DNA of 64,000 nucleotides from Nocardia sp. SYP-A9097 (lineage in GTDB: Bacteria > Actinomycetota > Actinomycetes > Mycobacteriales > Mycobacteriaceae). The stretch is from positions 124,001-188,000 of the forward strand of contig NZ_WJIC01000001.1 in assembly GCF_009649815.1 (NCBI RefSeq). The letters run 5' to 3'. This document shows positions 53,065 to 60,523 of this stretch, piece after piece. Numbering within the stretch: the first letter of the stretch is position 1; every line of letters starts with the position of its first letter. The translations under genes were made by a program, and so were the position numbers. The notes below the pieces were generated by a model. It was not told the DNA's origin and searched no databases. It worked only from the letters and a program-made list of their open reading frames with translations.

Positions 53065-53469
53065 TCATGGATGCTGCGCCCATGTGCGGTTACCGCAGGC
53101 GCGGCACTGCTCCTGCCCGGCGACCCACGGTGTATCGCATTCCTCGCAGACGAATGTGCCGCTGCGGGTGGGGGTGAACTGGTGGCAGATGCACCGGTCG
53201 AGCTGGCCGCTGGTCCACGGCGCCGCGCAGCCCTCCGGGTCGTGCACGCCGCGATGGTGCCCGCACTCGCACACCTCGAGATCTTCGATCACCGGTGAAT
53301 TGAACTCGACACAGTTGCCGCACGATTCCCATCCGTCGGGGCCGTAGTCGCAGCCGCCGCGCCCTCGGTGGTGCCAGTCGCGGCGGTGTCCGCAGGTGCG
53401 GCAGCGTGCCGAGTCGTGGACCTCCCAGCCGGGCCCGCCGGACTCATCGCCGGGTCGGTCTTCCTTCAT
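53065..53469 (-). CDS. Multi-zinc-finger hypothetical protein
   Basis: A 134-residue protein with three Cys/His clusters: CRTCGHRRDWHHRG and CDYG with CGNC; CECGHHRGVHDPEGC with RCICHQF; and CEECDTPWVAGQEQCRACG. At least two zinc ribbons are likely. Its first ten residues (MKEDRPGDES) resemble those of the upstream gene, which it overlaps by 26 bases. Role unknown. Confidence 0.65.
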   Translation of the reverse strand: MKEDRPGDESGGPGWEVHDSARCRTCGHRRDWHHRGRGGCDYGPDGWESCGNCVEFNSPVIEDLEVCECGHHRGVHDPEGCAAPWTSGQLDRCICHQFTPTRSGTFVCEECDTPWVAGQEQCRACGNRTWAQHP

Positions 53470-53680
53470 CGTTCCCTCGGCCCCTCGGGGTGATCGGGTC
53501 AGTCCTGCGCAATCCGTGCGTGGCTTCCCACCACTCGATCATGTCCGATCGGCTCGCGTAGTCCAGGTCCAAACCTGTGCCCTTGTTCCGCAGGAACACC
53601 CGCCATGCCTCGGCTCTGTCGGTCCGTTTCGGTGGCGCGCCCTGTCCGTTGGACTCATCTCCGAGCGGGTCGTCTTTCAT
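53444..53680 (-). CDS. Hypothetical small protein
   Basis: A 78-residue basic protein starting MKDDPLGDESNGQ; central RAEAWRVFLRNKGTGLDLDYASRSDMIEWWEATHG looks folded. The start duplicates the beginning of the next gene, suggesting local duplication of a translation-start module. No family recognised. Confidence 0.55.
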   Translation of the reverse strand: MKDDPLGDESNGQGAPPKRTDRAEAWRVFLRNKGTGLDLDYASRSDMIEWWEATHGLRRTDPITPRGRGNDEGRPTRR

Positions 53681-53715
53681 CGTCGGTCACCGATGCGGGA
53701 TTCCCTCATGGTCAT
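53677..53715 (-). CDS. 12-codon linking ORF (possible translational coupler)
   Basis: ATG ACC ATG at 53715 overlaps the upstream stop as ATGA and the mini-ORF (MTMRESRIGDRR) ends in a TGA that overlaps the next ATG in the same way. It may serve only to pass ribosomes between the flanking genes. Confidence 0.3.
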   Translation of the reverse strand: MTMRESRIGDRR

Positions 53716-53984
53716 GGCTGTGCCTCTCCTGTTGTCTCGCAGGCGATCTCATCGGCCAGCGCTGACAGCGCAGCGGCGGCAGCCGACAGTTCGCGGAGTT
53801 TGTCCGCCGGAAGTGCGCGCAGGCTGGTGCGGGCGTGGTCGAGGTCGCCGCGCCACATCCACCCCATCGCTGCCTGAACGGTCAGGGTGTGCCCGGCTAT
53901 CGCGGCCGCATCGGTGAACTGCTGCAGGATGGCATCCATACGGCTGCGGGTCGAGTCTTCAGGATGTTCGGCGGTCAACGGCAT
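53712..53984 (-). CDS. Hypothetical helical protein with shared C-terminal module
   Basis: A 90-residue helical protein. Its last 26 residues (ELSAAAAALSALADEIACETTG and EAQP) resemble the end of the 318-residue protein encoded three genes upstream. The codons for TTGEA include GGAGA, which serves as ribosome site for the next ATG. Function unknown. Confidence 0.6.
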   Translation of the reverse strand: MPLTAEHPEDSTRSRMDAILQQFTDAAAIAGHTLTVQAAMGWMWRGDLDHARTSLRALPADKLRELSAAAAALSALADEIACETTGEAQP

Positions 53985-54360
53985 CTCCCGGAGTCGATGA
54001 GGCTGGGCCGCTCGGACGCCAGCTCTGTTGGTAGTCGGGGTGGGTGTTCCAGTACGCGGCGATATCGCGGTACATGCGAGCGTGGATCAGCGGGTGGTCC
54101 TCGAGTTCGCTTTCCGTCCAGCCGTAATGCCGCACCATCACATCCTTCTCGAATTGCCCGCCCGCCTCCGCATGTCGCAACATTGCGCGGATCATGATGC
54201 ATCTGCGTTGCACGGTGAGGGCATCGCGCTCGATGCGCAGATTGGTCACCAGCAACACACCGCCGGCGTCTGGGATCACGGCCGGTCGAGCTGCAGCCGA
54301 TGCGCCGGTCTCGTCTTCGGTGAGGCGGGCGTGGATGAATTGCACGATGTCGTCGCTCAT
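53959..54360 (-). CDS. DUF6221-like protein
   Basis: A 133-residue protein starting MSDDIVQFIHARLTEDETGASAA, with RRCIMIRAMLRHAEAG in the middle and HPDYQQSWRPSG at the end, the pattern of DUF6221 proteins common in Streptomyces and Nocardia phages and genomes. The start overlaps the upstream stop by four bases. Function unknown. Confidence 0.72.
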   Translation of the reverse strand: MSDDIVQFIHARLTEDETGASAAARPAVIPDAGGVLLVTNLRIERDALTVQRRCIMIRAMLRHAEAGGQFEKDVMVRHYGWTESELEDHPLIHARMYRDIAAYWNTHPDYQQSWRPSGPASSTPGDAVDRRTS

Positions 54361-54554
54361 GGTTCGGCCCTGACCGATTGCCAGCCTTCGCAGAGAACGT
54401 CGCCGCACTCGCACGGCCTGACGATCCGGCCGTGCGCGCGTAGCGCGGCGACCGTGATGCCACTTCGCGCGGCGTAGGCGCGCTCGAATTCATCGGCAGA
54501 CGGTTCGCCGTTACCTCGGTGCCCATCGGGTGCGGGCAGCGCTATGTCACTCAT
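54357..54554 (-). CDS. Small Cys-containing hypothetical protein
   Basis: A 65-residue protein with FERAYAARSGITVAALRAHGR and a CECGDVLCEGW motif near the C-terminus that may bind zinc. ATGA overlaps on both sides place it in the leftward operon. Confidence 0.6.
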   Translation of the reverse strand: MSDIALPAPDGHRGNGEPSADEFERAYAARSGITVAALRAHGRIVRPCECGDVLCEGWQSVRAEP

Positions 54555-55507
54555 GGGTTCGCTTCTCCTGTTGTGTCACAAGCGATCTCATCGACCAGCA
54601 CGGAAATCGCAGCGACAGCGGCCGAGAATCTTTTCCATGCTTCGGAGTCCACGGGGCGGGGTCGTCCGACGATATCGATCTGCAGTGCGCTGTCGGTGTC
54701 GATCCAGCCGACTCGGTCGCCTGGCGCGAGCGGGAACTGCTGGTGCATGTACGGCCGCCGGACCGCAGGGAAGTACCCGGACAGGTGACGCCACTCGGCT
54801 TGGTAGCGGCGGCGCGGACCCTCGCTCGACGGGGTGAGCGTGAGGGGCGGGCCGAAGTCCCATCGACTCTCCGGGTCTGGTGCTGGGTCGCCCGGCAGCC
54901 AACCCACATGCGTAAGGCTGGTGTAGGCGCTATCACCCCACGGCAGGGCGAGCCGTCGCGCGGATTCACCAGCGGGCAGCTGCGGGCGCGGTGGCCGATA
55001 GAAGTGGGGTCGCTCGGGGGTGGTGAACACCGGACCGCCGAGGAACGGGCTAGCCCACGTCGGCCATGCGCGAACCAGCTCGGACAGGTGCAGCAGTCGG
55101 CCCTCGTGCATCTGTCCGGCCCACCGGGTACCAGCGCGGTCGAGGAAGACGGTGGTTCCGTCGGGTGGTTGCACGTTGCCAGGCAGGGTGATCGATCCGC
55201 CGCGGTTGGTGAACCGAGCGGCGACCGGTCGCACGAAGTCGGCGAGCAGTCGCCAGCGGGAATTCCAGAGACGGATACGCCCATGCACTGCCGCCCATGC
55301 GGCGTTGTCCAGCTGCTCGGTTTGTGTGAGTGTCAGCGCAGGCAGGACAGCGACACGGCCGAGCGGCGGGCACCGGACCGGTAGCGGGGCCGGCGCCAGG
55401 GGGTCATCGTGCACTGTCCACGCGGGGAAGATCGAGGCCAGGTGCCGCAGCAGCAGGGCCCTGACGACTGGTCCGGTCGGGCCCATCAGTTGGTATGCGT
55501 CGCTCAT
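54551..55507 (-). CDS. Hypothetical protein
   Basis: A 318-residue protein of unrecognised family. Central TLPGNVQPPDGTTVFLDRAGTRWAGQMHEGRLLHLSELV looks like a folded beta domain; the C-terminal helix RFSAAVAAISVLVDEIACDT matches that of a small downstream protein. It overlaps neighbours by four bases on both sides. It may be an accessory gene of the lytic program. Confidence 0.6.
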   Translation of the reverse strand: MSDAYQLMGPTGPVVRALLLRHLASIFPAWTVHDDPLAPAPLPVRCPPLGRVAVLPALTLTQTEQLDNAAWAAVHGRIRLWNSRWRLLADFVRPVAARFTNRGGSITLPGNVQPPDGTTVFLDRAGTRWAGQMHEGRLLHLSELVRAWPTWASPFLGGPVFTTPERPHFYRPPRPQLPAGESARRLALPWGDSAYTSLTHVGWLPGDPAPDPESRWDFGPPLTLTPSSEGPRRRYQAEWRHLSGYFPAVRRPYMHQQFPLAPGDRVGWIDTDSALQIDIVGRPRPVDSEAWKRFSAAVAAISVLVDEIACDTTGEANP

Positions 55508-55935
55508 ATGTGCCGGCCTGCCTGTTGCTCGGCGTAGTAGTCAGCAACGGCGCGTTCACGTTCGGCGGGCACCCAATCGGCGGTGGCTTGTGGCGGTGAG
55601 GGTTCGACCAGGCGGACCGCGATCCGGCCGCCGCCGGGCTGGGTGGCAGACAGGGCAGGCATGGACTGATCCACGGTGATGATGCCGCGGCCGCGCGCGG
55701 CGAGGGCTACAACCTGGATGCGCAGATAGACGCTGTCCCATTGCACCCATTGGGTTTTGGGATCGTTCTCTTGCAGCAGGGCGCGGGTTGTGTCGGCGTC
55801 GGTGGTGATGGTGCCGGCCAGGTAGTCGCGGCTGCCCGTGCGGCGGGTAGCGAGGTCGGCTGTGGTGGTGTCGGGCAGCTGGCATACGAGGGTCAGTTCG
55901 TACGGCCACGGGCCGGCGCTGTAGATGGCGTTCAT
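55504..55935 (-). CDS. Hypothetical protein
   Basis: A 143-residue protein: MNAIYSAGPWPYELTLVCQLPD, LAGTITTDADTTRALLQENDPKTQWVQWDSVYLRIQVV and a C-terminal PAERERAVADYYAEQQAGRHI helix. Start is taken at this ATG; the in-frame upstream part is low-quality sequence. Unknown function. Confidence 0.6.
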   Translation of the reverse strand: MNAIYSAGPWPYELTLVCQLPDTTTADLATRRTGSRDYLAGTITTDADTTRALLQENDPKTQWVQWDSVYLRIQVVALAARGRGIITVDQSMPALSATQPGGGRIAVRLVEPSPPQATADWVPAERERAVADYYAEQQAGRHI

Positions 55936-56132
55936 GGTGTCCCTGCGGTGGATGCGGTGGCGGTGGCTGGTGTGGTGTGGTCCGGGCGCGGCGGGCAACG
56001 CTGCACGCCGCGCCCGGTGTCACTGTTCGTGGTGCGCAGCGTGCCCTCCCGGTTTGAAAGGGGGCGGGATTGCGCAGGTGCTCCTTGGGGTGCTTGCCGG
56101 TTCGCGTTCCGGTTTGACGCACCACGAACCAT
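55932..56132 (-). CDS. Doubtful small ORF
   Basis: A 66-codon frame whose stop overlaps the next start as ATGA, but without a ribosome site, with mixed third-base composition and a Pro/Thr-rich low-complexity end. The 212 bp between the flanking genes hold no other candidate. Confidence 0.25.
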   Translation of the reverse strand: MVRGASNRNANRQAPQGAPAQSRPLSNREGTLRTTNSDTGRGVQRCPPRPDHTTPATATASTAGTP

Positions 56133-56147
56133 TCAGATGGTCGAGGG

Positions 56148-56234
56148 TTAGAACAGGCTCAGCAGGGCGATCGCCACCTTGGCGGCGTAGTGCAGGATGA
56201 CCGGCCAGGGCAGGGCGGACAGATCAGCGGACAT
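56148..56234 (-). CDS. 28-residue membrane micropeptide
   Basis: A tiny gene: MSADLSALPWPVILHYAAKV then AIALLSLF and TAA. GAGGAG sits seven bases before the ATG, which overlaps the upstream gene by 11 bases. The C-terminal two-thirds could insert in a membrane. The strong ribosome site supports it. Confidence 0.6.
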   Translation of the reverse strand: MSADLSALPWPVILHYAAKVAIALLSLF

Positions 56235-56703
56235 GGTGGTTCTCCTCGGGTTGGGGTTGAGGGTTCGGGGCGGCGGCCGGGGTGGCGCGCAGCTTGGTCA
56301 TCAGTTCTTCGATCTCGGCATCGATCTCGCTGCGACTGGTCACGGTCGCGTCGATCTGGATGCGGTCGAGGCCGTGCAGTTTCGAGTAGCGATCGACCAT
56401 GCGCAGGCAGATATCAGCGGCCTTCGGGTCACCGCCGCGAGCCTTCTTGAACCACGGGCCCCACAGCCGATCGAGGCGAGCGAGGATGATCGGGCGCGCC
56501 TGGTCGGCAAGTTCGGTGGTGCGCTCGGCGGACTCGGCGAGCGCACCCTGCACGGCACGGTGTGCGCTGCCGCGGTCGCAGTAGTCCAGGGCGTCCGCGA
56601 TCTGCTGATAGGTCTTGCCTGCCAGGAACATTTCGAGGGCGTATTCGCGGCGGGTGGCGGCAGAGGCCAGGCGGCGCGCGCCTTGCTTGCCCGCTTTGAC
56701 CAT
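56224..56703 (-). CDS. Probable terminase small subunit
   Basis: A 159-residue protein: an N-terminal helix-turn-helix (RREYALEMFLAGKTYQQIADALDYCDRGSAHRAVQGAL), a helical middle (ARLDRLWGPWFKKARGGDPKAADICLRMVDRYSKLHGLD) and an acidic C-terminal tail. This pattern matches small terminase subunits or related DNA-recognition proteins of actinophages. It is the first gene after an operator-type promoter and is 3.4 kb from terL on the same strand. Confidence 0.68.
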   Translation of the reverse strand: MVKAGKQGARRLASAATRREYALEMFLAGKTYQQIADALDYCDRGSAHRAVQGALAESAERTTELADQARPIILARLDRLWGPWFKKARGGDPKAADICLRMVDRYSKLHGLDRIQIDATVTSRSEIDAEIEELMTKLRATPAAAPNPQPQPEENHHVR

Positions 56704-56715
56704 GACCTCAACCCC

Positions 56716-56752
56716 TTTCCATAGGTGACAGTGTGACTGTTTCCAAGTATCT
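56716..56752 (-). promoter_or_regulatory. Promoter with ACAGT-N3-ACTGT operator (site 4)
   Basis: Read leftward: TTGGAA, 17 bases containing ACAGTCACACTGT (56728-56740), then TATGGA, then AGGGG and the ATG at 56703. The dyad fills the spacer between a plausible -35 and -10, so binding would block or activate RNA polymerase directly. Confidence 0.72.
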
Positions 56753-56758
56753 CAGGTG

Positions 56759-57316
56759 CTAGGGCCACACGATTTTCGATAGCGCGAGCTTGTGCCGTTC
56801 CAGTACCCGGTACGGGACCGGCAGGCCGAGGTGCTGGGCGCCGATGGATGCGTGGCACAGGGCATCGGCTTGATCGTCACCACGGATATCGAGCGCCGGC
56901 CACAGCTTCGTGATCGCCATGGCCACATCAGCTTTGCCTGCGTTGCCTTTGTCGGTGGCCCACTTGGCGCGGGTGGTGGGCGGGCACACCGCCACCGGGA
57001 TACCGAGCGAGGTGAGCGCGTCGAACAGTTTCCCCCAGTACCAGGACCGGTCATGTTGCCCGGCGCCCTGCGCCCCGAACGCGGGCCCCTCCAACACAGC
57101 CAGCGCGGTGTCGCGTGGGATCAGGTGCATGGTGTCGTTGCGCAGTTGGACCAGGCGCGCGGCGCGCATGTCCCATGTGTCCGAGCGTTTGCCGCGTGAG
57201 GCGATGGTGTGCAGGCGCACGGGGTCGAGGGCCCACGGGTCGCCGGTCGGTGTGGTGCCGATGACGGCGAGGCCGGTGCCGGTGAGGCTGGGGTCGATAC
57301 CCACGACGATGGTCAT
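56759..57316 (-). CDS. RuvC-like Holliday junction resolvase
   Basis: A 185-residue RNase H-fold nuclease. VGIDPSLTGTGLAVIG (Asp8), LAVLEGPAFG (Glu76) and DIRGDDQADALCHA (Asp148/Asp151) supply the metal-binding acidic residues of RuvC-like enzymes. Start MTIVVGID overlaps the upstream stop by ATGA. It probably resolves branched DNA made in recombination by RecT and YqaJ before packaging. Confidence 0.87.
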   Translation of the reverse strand: MTIVVGIDPSLTGTGLAVIGTTPTGDPWALDPVRLHTIASRGKRSDTWDMRAARLVQLRNDTMHLIPRDTALAVLEGPAFGAQGAGQHDRSWYWGKLFDALTSLGIPVAVCPPTTRAKWATDKGNAGKADVAMAITKLWPALDIRGDDQADALCHASIGAQHLGLPVPYRVLERHKLALSKIVWP

Positions 57317-57507
57317 TTGTTGGCTTCCTGTGCGTGGGCCCGATCGGCCGCTTTGATGCGGGCGGAATGGGCGGGCATCCCGACCACGGGCACCCGTTCC
57401 CCCGTGCTGGTGCGTCGGGTGCAGGTGTGGCCGGTGGGGGCGTGGCAGGCCGGGCAGGGCACGACCTGTGCGCACTCACGCTCCAGTAACCAGGCGAGGT
57501 CAGCCAT
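57313..57507 (-). CDS. Small zinc-finger protein
   Basis: A 64-residue protein with CPACHAPTGHTCTRRTSTG, a CxxC...HxC finger common in actinobacteria and their phages (zf-like recruiting domain). ATGA overlap with the resolvase gene. Likely a nucleic-acid-binding accessory. Confidence 0.72.
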   Translation of the reverse strand: MADLAWLLERECAQVVPCPACHAPTGHTCTRRTSTGERVPVVGMPAHSARIKAADRAHAQEANK

Positions 57508-57673
57508 CGATCGCCGCCGTGGTGAGGGCGTAGAGCATCAGGGCGATACCGATGGTGAGGGCCTGCACGAGTGCGACCTGCCGCAGCATCGGCGAGGGCA
57601 GGCGCCGGCCTGCCACGTCGAGGGCGGCGGCGATCACTGCCCATGCGAGCAGTGCGCCGATGATGGGATTCAC
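57500..57673 (-). CDS. Two-TM membrane protein
   Basis: A 57-residue protein with two hydrophobic segments (IIGALLAWAVIAAALDVA and VQALTIGIALMLYALTTAA). GTG start overlaps the upstream stop as GTGA. Holin-like in shape but far from the lysis cassette; role unknown. Confidence 0.62.
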   Translation of the reverse strand: MNPIIGALLAWAVIAAALDVAGRRLPSPMLRQVALVQALTIGIALMLYALTTAAIDG

Positions 57674-58497
57674 AGCATCCCGTTCGCGATGGCGTGTTCG
57701 ATATCGCGGTCGGTGTCGGGGTCCGGGTCGCTGCCGGGCCGCACCGGCATATCGGGGCCGCACTCGCATTCGTCGGCGGGTGCGCCTTGCCCGATCGAGC
57801 AGGCACAGCAGATGCCCAGTGGCCCAACCTCGCCCGGTGCCATCAGACACCGATCGCATTCGCCTTCCCCTTCGCTCCACTCTTCGGCGTCCGGGTCGGC
57901 GTACTCGTCGGCCTGGTCCTCGTTGGGGATGGCGGCAGCCGGTTGCGTGCGGGTGCCGTGTTCGGTGATGTCGTCCACGAGGATCGGCAACTCGATGGCC
58001 CAGATCCGTTCCATCCATCGCACACGTGGGCCCGCAGCGTCGAGCCGCCACGGCATCGTTTCGTTGTCGAGTTCGATGTGGATGCCGTCGAGGTCGATGC
58101 GTTCGGCCAGCACTGTGCAGGTGATGGTGCCGACCGGGTAGTCGTCGGTGGGGTGCACGACGGTCAGCCCGTCGGCGAGGATCAGCCACGGCAGCACGCG
58201 CCCGTTGATGCTGATCGTGCCGGTGCTCCAGTCGATGAGTGCGTGGTAGGTGGGGTCGGGTGCGGGCATGAGAGTTCCTTGGGGTGCGAGGTGGTGAATG
58301 GCGGGCCAGTCGACGGACGCGAAGGCTTTGCGGAGTGCAGCACCGAAGCCACTCAATGCGGCGGCGAGAGCGGCGAGAGCGGCGGCGAGCGAGGCCATGG
58401 GCGAGGCAGTGTTCGCGGTGCTGGCCTGGCGTTTGGCGGCCCGGTGTTTCATGGCCGGGTAGTTGGCCGGGGTGCGCGCGAGTTGACCGCGGCTCAC
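57670..58497 (-). CDS. Hypothetical protein with acidic Cys-rich C-terminus
   Basis: A 275-residue protein if started at the GTG overlapping the upstream stop (GTGA), or 199 residues from MPAPDPTYHALIDW, which has AAGGAA upstream. The core is beta-rich (GTISINGRVLPWLILADGLTVVHPTDDYPVGTITCTVLAERI); the C-terminus holds CDRCLMAPGEVGPLGICCACSIG and CECG, probably a zinc site. The Ala-rich N-terminal part may be a separate short peptide. Function unknown. Confidence 0.58.
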   Translation of the reverse strand: MSRGQLARTPANYPAMKHRAAKRQASTANTASPMASLAAALAALAAALSGFGAALRKAFASVDWPAIHHLAPQGTLMPAPDPTYHALIDWSTGTISINGRVLPWLILADGLTVVHPTDDYPVGTITCTVLAERIDLDGIHIELDNETMPWRLDAAGPRVRWMERIWAIELPILVDDITEHGTRTQPAAAIPNEDQADEYADPDAEEWSEGEGECDRCLMAPGEVGPLGICCACSIGQGAPADECECGPDMPVRPGSDPDPDTDRDIEHAIANGML

Positions 58498-59216
58498 GGG
58501 GTGATGCCGTGCTGCTGGTCGGTGAGATATGCGCGGCGCCGGATGCGCTGCAGTAGATCCTCGAGCGGGGGTTCGTCGGGCAGCACGGTGGTCGCGTTGT
58601 CGAACAGGGTTTCGTATTCGGCGAGCAGCTCGCGGGCGGCGGTCGCGTCCGGGTCGGCAGCAATCCGGCGGCCGAAGTCGTGGAACCGTTCGGGGTTCTC
58701 GACACGGATGGGCAGGTGCCCGGTGGTGTAGAGGGTGTGGCCTTGCCACAGCAGGCGCATCAGGTGGCGGGCGTGTTTCTCGCGCCGGGTTTCGAGGCTG
58801 CCCGCGAACCGTCCGCGTTCGATCAACCGGCTGAATTGGCTTGTGGCATAACCGAAGTAAGAGTTTCTGACTCGGCGTGCGGACAGGAAACACTCGCGCA
58901 ATCCGATCAGGTCGAGACCTTCGTCGGTGGCGTGCGTCCATTCCTCGAGCCAGAGGATTTCCGACGCGGTCGGATTGCACGAGAGCATCAGCGCCATGGC
59001 CTTGCCGATCTCATGACAGCAGCTGTCGACGCCGACAGTGCGGCTGATGATCGTGCCGCGTTCGCGTTGGGGTGGGTGCAGGCCGAGCAGGTCCGCGGTG
59101 GGTTGTACGTAGATGCCGGTGTAGTCGAGATCGCTGCTGTCGGTGGCCAATCCGTAGGCGGTGGATCCGACCACACCTTCAAGCAGGAGACGGTTCACGT
59201 TGTGGGGCATCATCAT
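58494..59216 (-). CDS. Pol-beta-type nucleotidyltransferase
   Basis: A 240-residue protein with GSTAYGLATDSSDLDYTGIYV at residues 17-37, the GS...D-x-D nucleotidyltransferase motif, and ISRTVGVDSCCHEIGKAM, as in large phage-encoded predicted nucleotidyltransferases. Two aspartates in SDLDYTG bind the metal. Such enzymes modify RNA, proteins or small molecules; its target is unknown. Three ATG codons in a row mark the start, overlapping the upstream stop. Confidence 0.83.
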   Translation of the reverse strand: MMMPHNVNRLLLEGVVGSTAYGLATDSSDLDYTGIYVQPTADLLGLHPPQRERGTIISRTVGVDSCCHEIGKAMALMLSCNPTASEILWLEEWTHATDEGLDLIGLRECFLSARRVRNSYFGYATSQFSRLIERGRFAGSLETRREKHARHLMRLLWQGHTLYTTGHLPIRVENPERFHDFGRRIAADPDATAARELLAEYETLFDNATTVLPDEPPLEDLLQRIRRRAYLTDQQHGITP

Positions 59217-59356
59217 TCGTCCTCGCCTGTGTCGTCGCAGTCAGGGCAGTAGAAGCCTTCGCCGGGGAATTCCTTGTAACAGCAGATGCAGCGGCCTTCG
59301 CGCACAGCGGCCAGCACTGCCGGCATTTCCTCATCCGGGATCAGCTCGAGGCTCAT
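59213..59356 (-). CDS. 47-residue zinc-ribbon protein
   Basis: Translated from ATG at 59356: MSLELIPDEEMPAVLAAVRE, then GRCICCYKEFPGEGFYCPDC and DDTGEDE. Two CxxC pairs form a likely zinc ribbon. Both ends overlap neighbours by ATGA, which strongly supports it. Function unknown. Confidence 0.7.
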   Translation of the reverse strand: MSLELIPDEEMPAVLAAVREGRCICCYKEFPGEGFYCPDCDDTGEDE

Positions 59357-59799
59357 CGGTCGCTCGCTTCCGGCCGACCGGCCCGGTACGGCTCGGGGCT
59401 ATCGTCGAAACAGGTGAGCACTCGGCAATCGGCACCCGGCAGGGCATTCGCCATGTCGAGCATGTCCGCCTCTGCGCCGTCGCGCGTTGCCCACAATTGC
59501 TCTTGCGCCCACCACTGCGCGAGTGCATCGCGATGCGCGGCCAGGTAGCCAACTGGCTTGGCCTGCTGCTCCAGCGCGGCGGCGCGGAGGATTTCTCGGT
59601 CGGTCTCCAGTTCGGCGATGGTGGCGCAGGCAATTCCGTTGGGCTGCATGAGGCATGGGCACGGCTGGCCCCACTTGTCACCTACGCCGCACGGGCCGCC
59701 GGGGTCGGTGCCGTGCGGGTCGATGCCGTGTGCGCATTCCGGGCATGTGATCGTGCGAGCGCCACGACGGTAGGTCAGGACATCGAACGCATCAGGCAT
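59353..59799 (-). CDS. Hypothetical Cys-rich protein
   Basis: A 148-residue protein. ITCPECAHGIDPHG and CGVGDKWGQPCPCLM form a zinc-binding-like N-terminal half; a helical part (ATIAELETDREILRAAALEQQA) follows. It overlaps neighbours by four to eight bases. No family recognised. Confidence 0.65.
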   Translation of the reverse strand: MPDAFDVLTYRRGARTITCPECAHGIDPHGTDPGGPCGVGDKWGQPCPCLMQPNGIACATIAELETDREILRAAALEQQAKPVGYLAAHRDALAQWWAQEQLWATRDGAEADMLDMANALPGADCRVLTCFDDSPEPYRAGRPEASDR

Positions 59800-60184
59800 C
59801 GGCCGGCCCTTCGGTATCAGCGGCGGGGCCGGGAGTGATCGTGGCGCCGGTCGCGGCGACGGCAGCGCGGACCATCGCGCCGAGCAGGGTCGCGTGCTCG
59901 CTGTCGCCAGCGGTGAAAGTTTCGTTGTGCTCGCCGGGTATAGGCAGCTGGTACCCGCCGGGCATTTGATCCGGCCACAGATCCGCCAGAAGCTGTTTCT
60001 GCATGGCGGTGCCGAGGGCGCGATCCTCCTCGGCGATTTTCACTACTGCCGTGCGCAGCTGGTCGAGGATGTTGCGCAACCCTCTTCCTGGGATGTGAGC
60101 GCGGGCAGCTTCCTCGACCATGTCGATCGCGGCGAGTTGCTCGGCGGGCGTCACAGTCCCGTCGATCTGGTGCAGGTGTCGCAT
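59792..60184 (-). CDS. Hypothetical protein, first gene after the origin-like region
   Basis: A 130-residue mostly helical protein (AEQLAAIDMVEEAARAHIPGRGLRNILDQLRTAVVKIAEEDRALG). Start MRHLHQIDG chosen; upstream frame runs through the repeat region and lacks a ribosome site. GGAAGGAAC lies just upstream. Function unknown. Confidence 0.65.
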   Translation of the reverse strand: MRHLHQIDGTVTPAEQLAAIDMVEEAARAHIPGRGLRNILDQLRTAVVKIAEEDRALGTAMQKQLLADLWPDQMPGGYQLPIPGEHNETFTAGDSEHATLLGAMVRAAVAATGATITPGPAADTEGPADA

Positions 60185-60299
60185 CGTTCGGTGTTCCTTC
60201 CAAGAGAGATCGGGTTTGTCCACAGGCGCGGTGCCGGTAGTGAGTTGCGTTGGGAGTCCGCGCGCTGGAACTGGGTTGGTGGGTGGTTGGTAAATATGG

Positions 60300-60523
60300 T
60301 GGGGGCTCAGCAGTGAGCCCTGACCCCCTCGGAAATGAGCCCTGACCCCCCTCGAAATGAGCCCTGATGGTGCCCTAACTTCCGGGCCCGGAGCGGGAGT
60401 TGTGCACAGGTGGGGATAGCTGTTATCCACAGCCAGGGCTCACCGGTGAGCTGTGAGGAAACGTCATGTCATGGCTCGCCGGTGAGCCGTGAGCCCCACG
60501 GTCAGGGCTCACGGGCGAGCCCT
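60300..60523. other. Putative replication origin: iterons, DnaA box, palindromes
   Basis: Three direct copies of TGAGCCCTGA start at 60314, 60336 and 60358, a strict 22-bp period; one inverted copy TCAGGGCTCA lies at 60502-60511 and a partial one at 60434. A perfect DnaA box TTATCCACA is at 60423-60431. Palindromes GCTCACCGGTGAGC (60438-60451), GGCTCGCCGGTGAGCC (60473-60488) and AGGGCTC/GAGCCCT (60504-60523) follow. The stretch 60185-60299 upstream of the next gene shows nothing else. Adjacent to a winged-helix gene. Confidence 0.65.

Noticed and set aside
53975..54526. 183-codon minus-strand frame overlapping the DUF6221-like gene
   Set aside because: Arg/Ser-rich translation without motifs; the DUF6221-like and Cys-motif proteins explain the same DNA.
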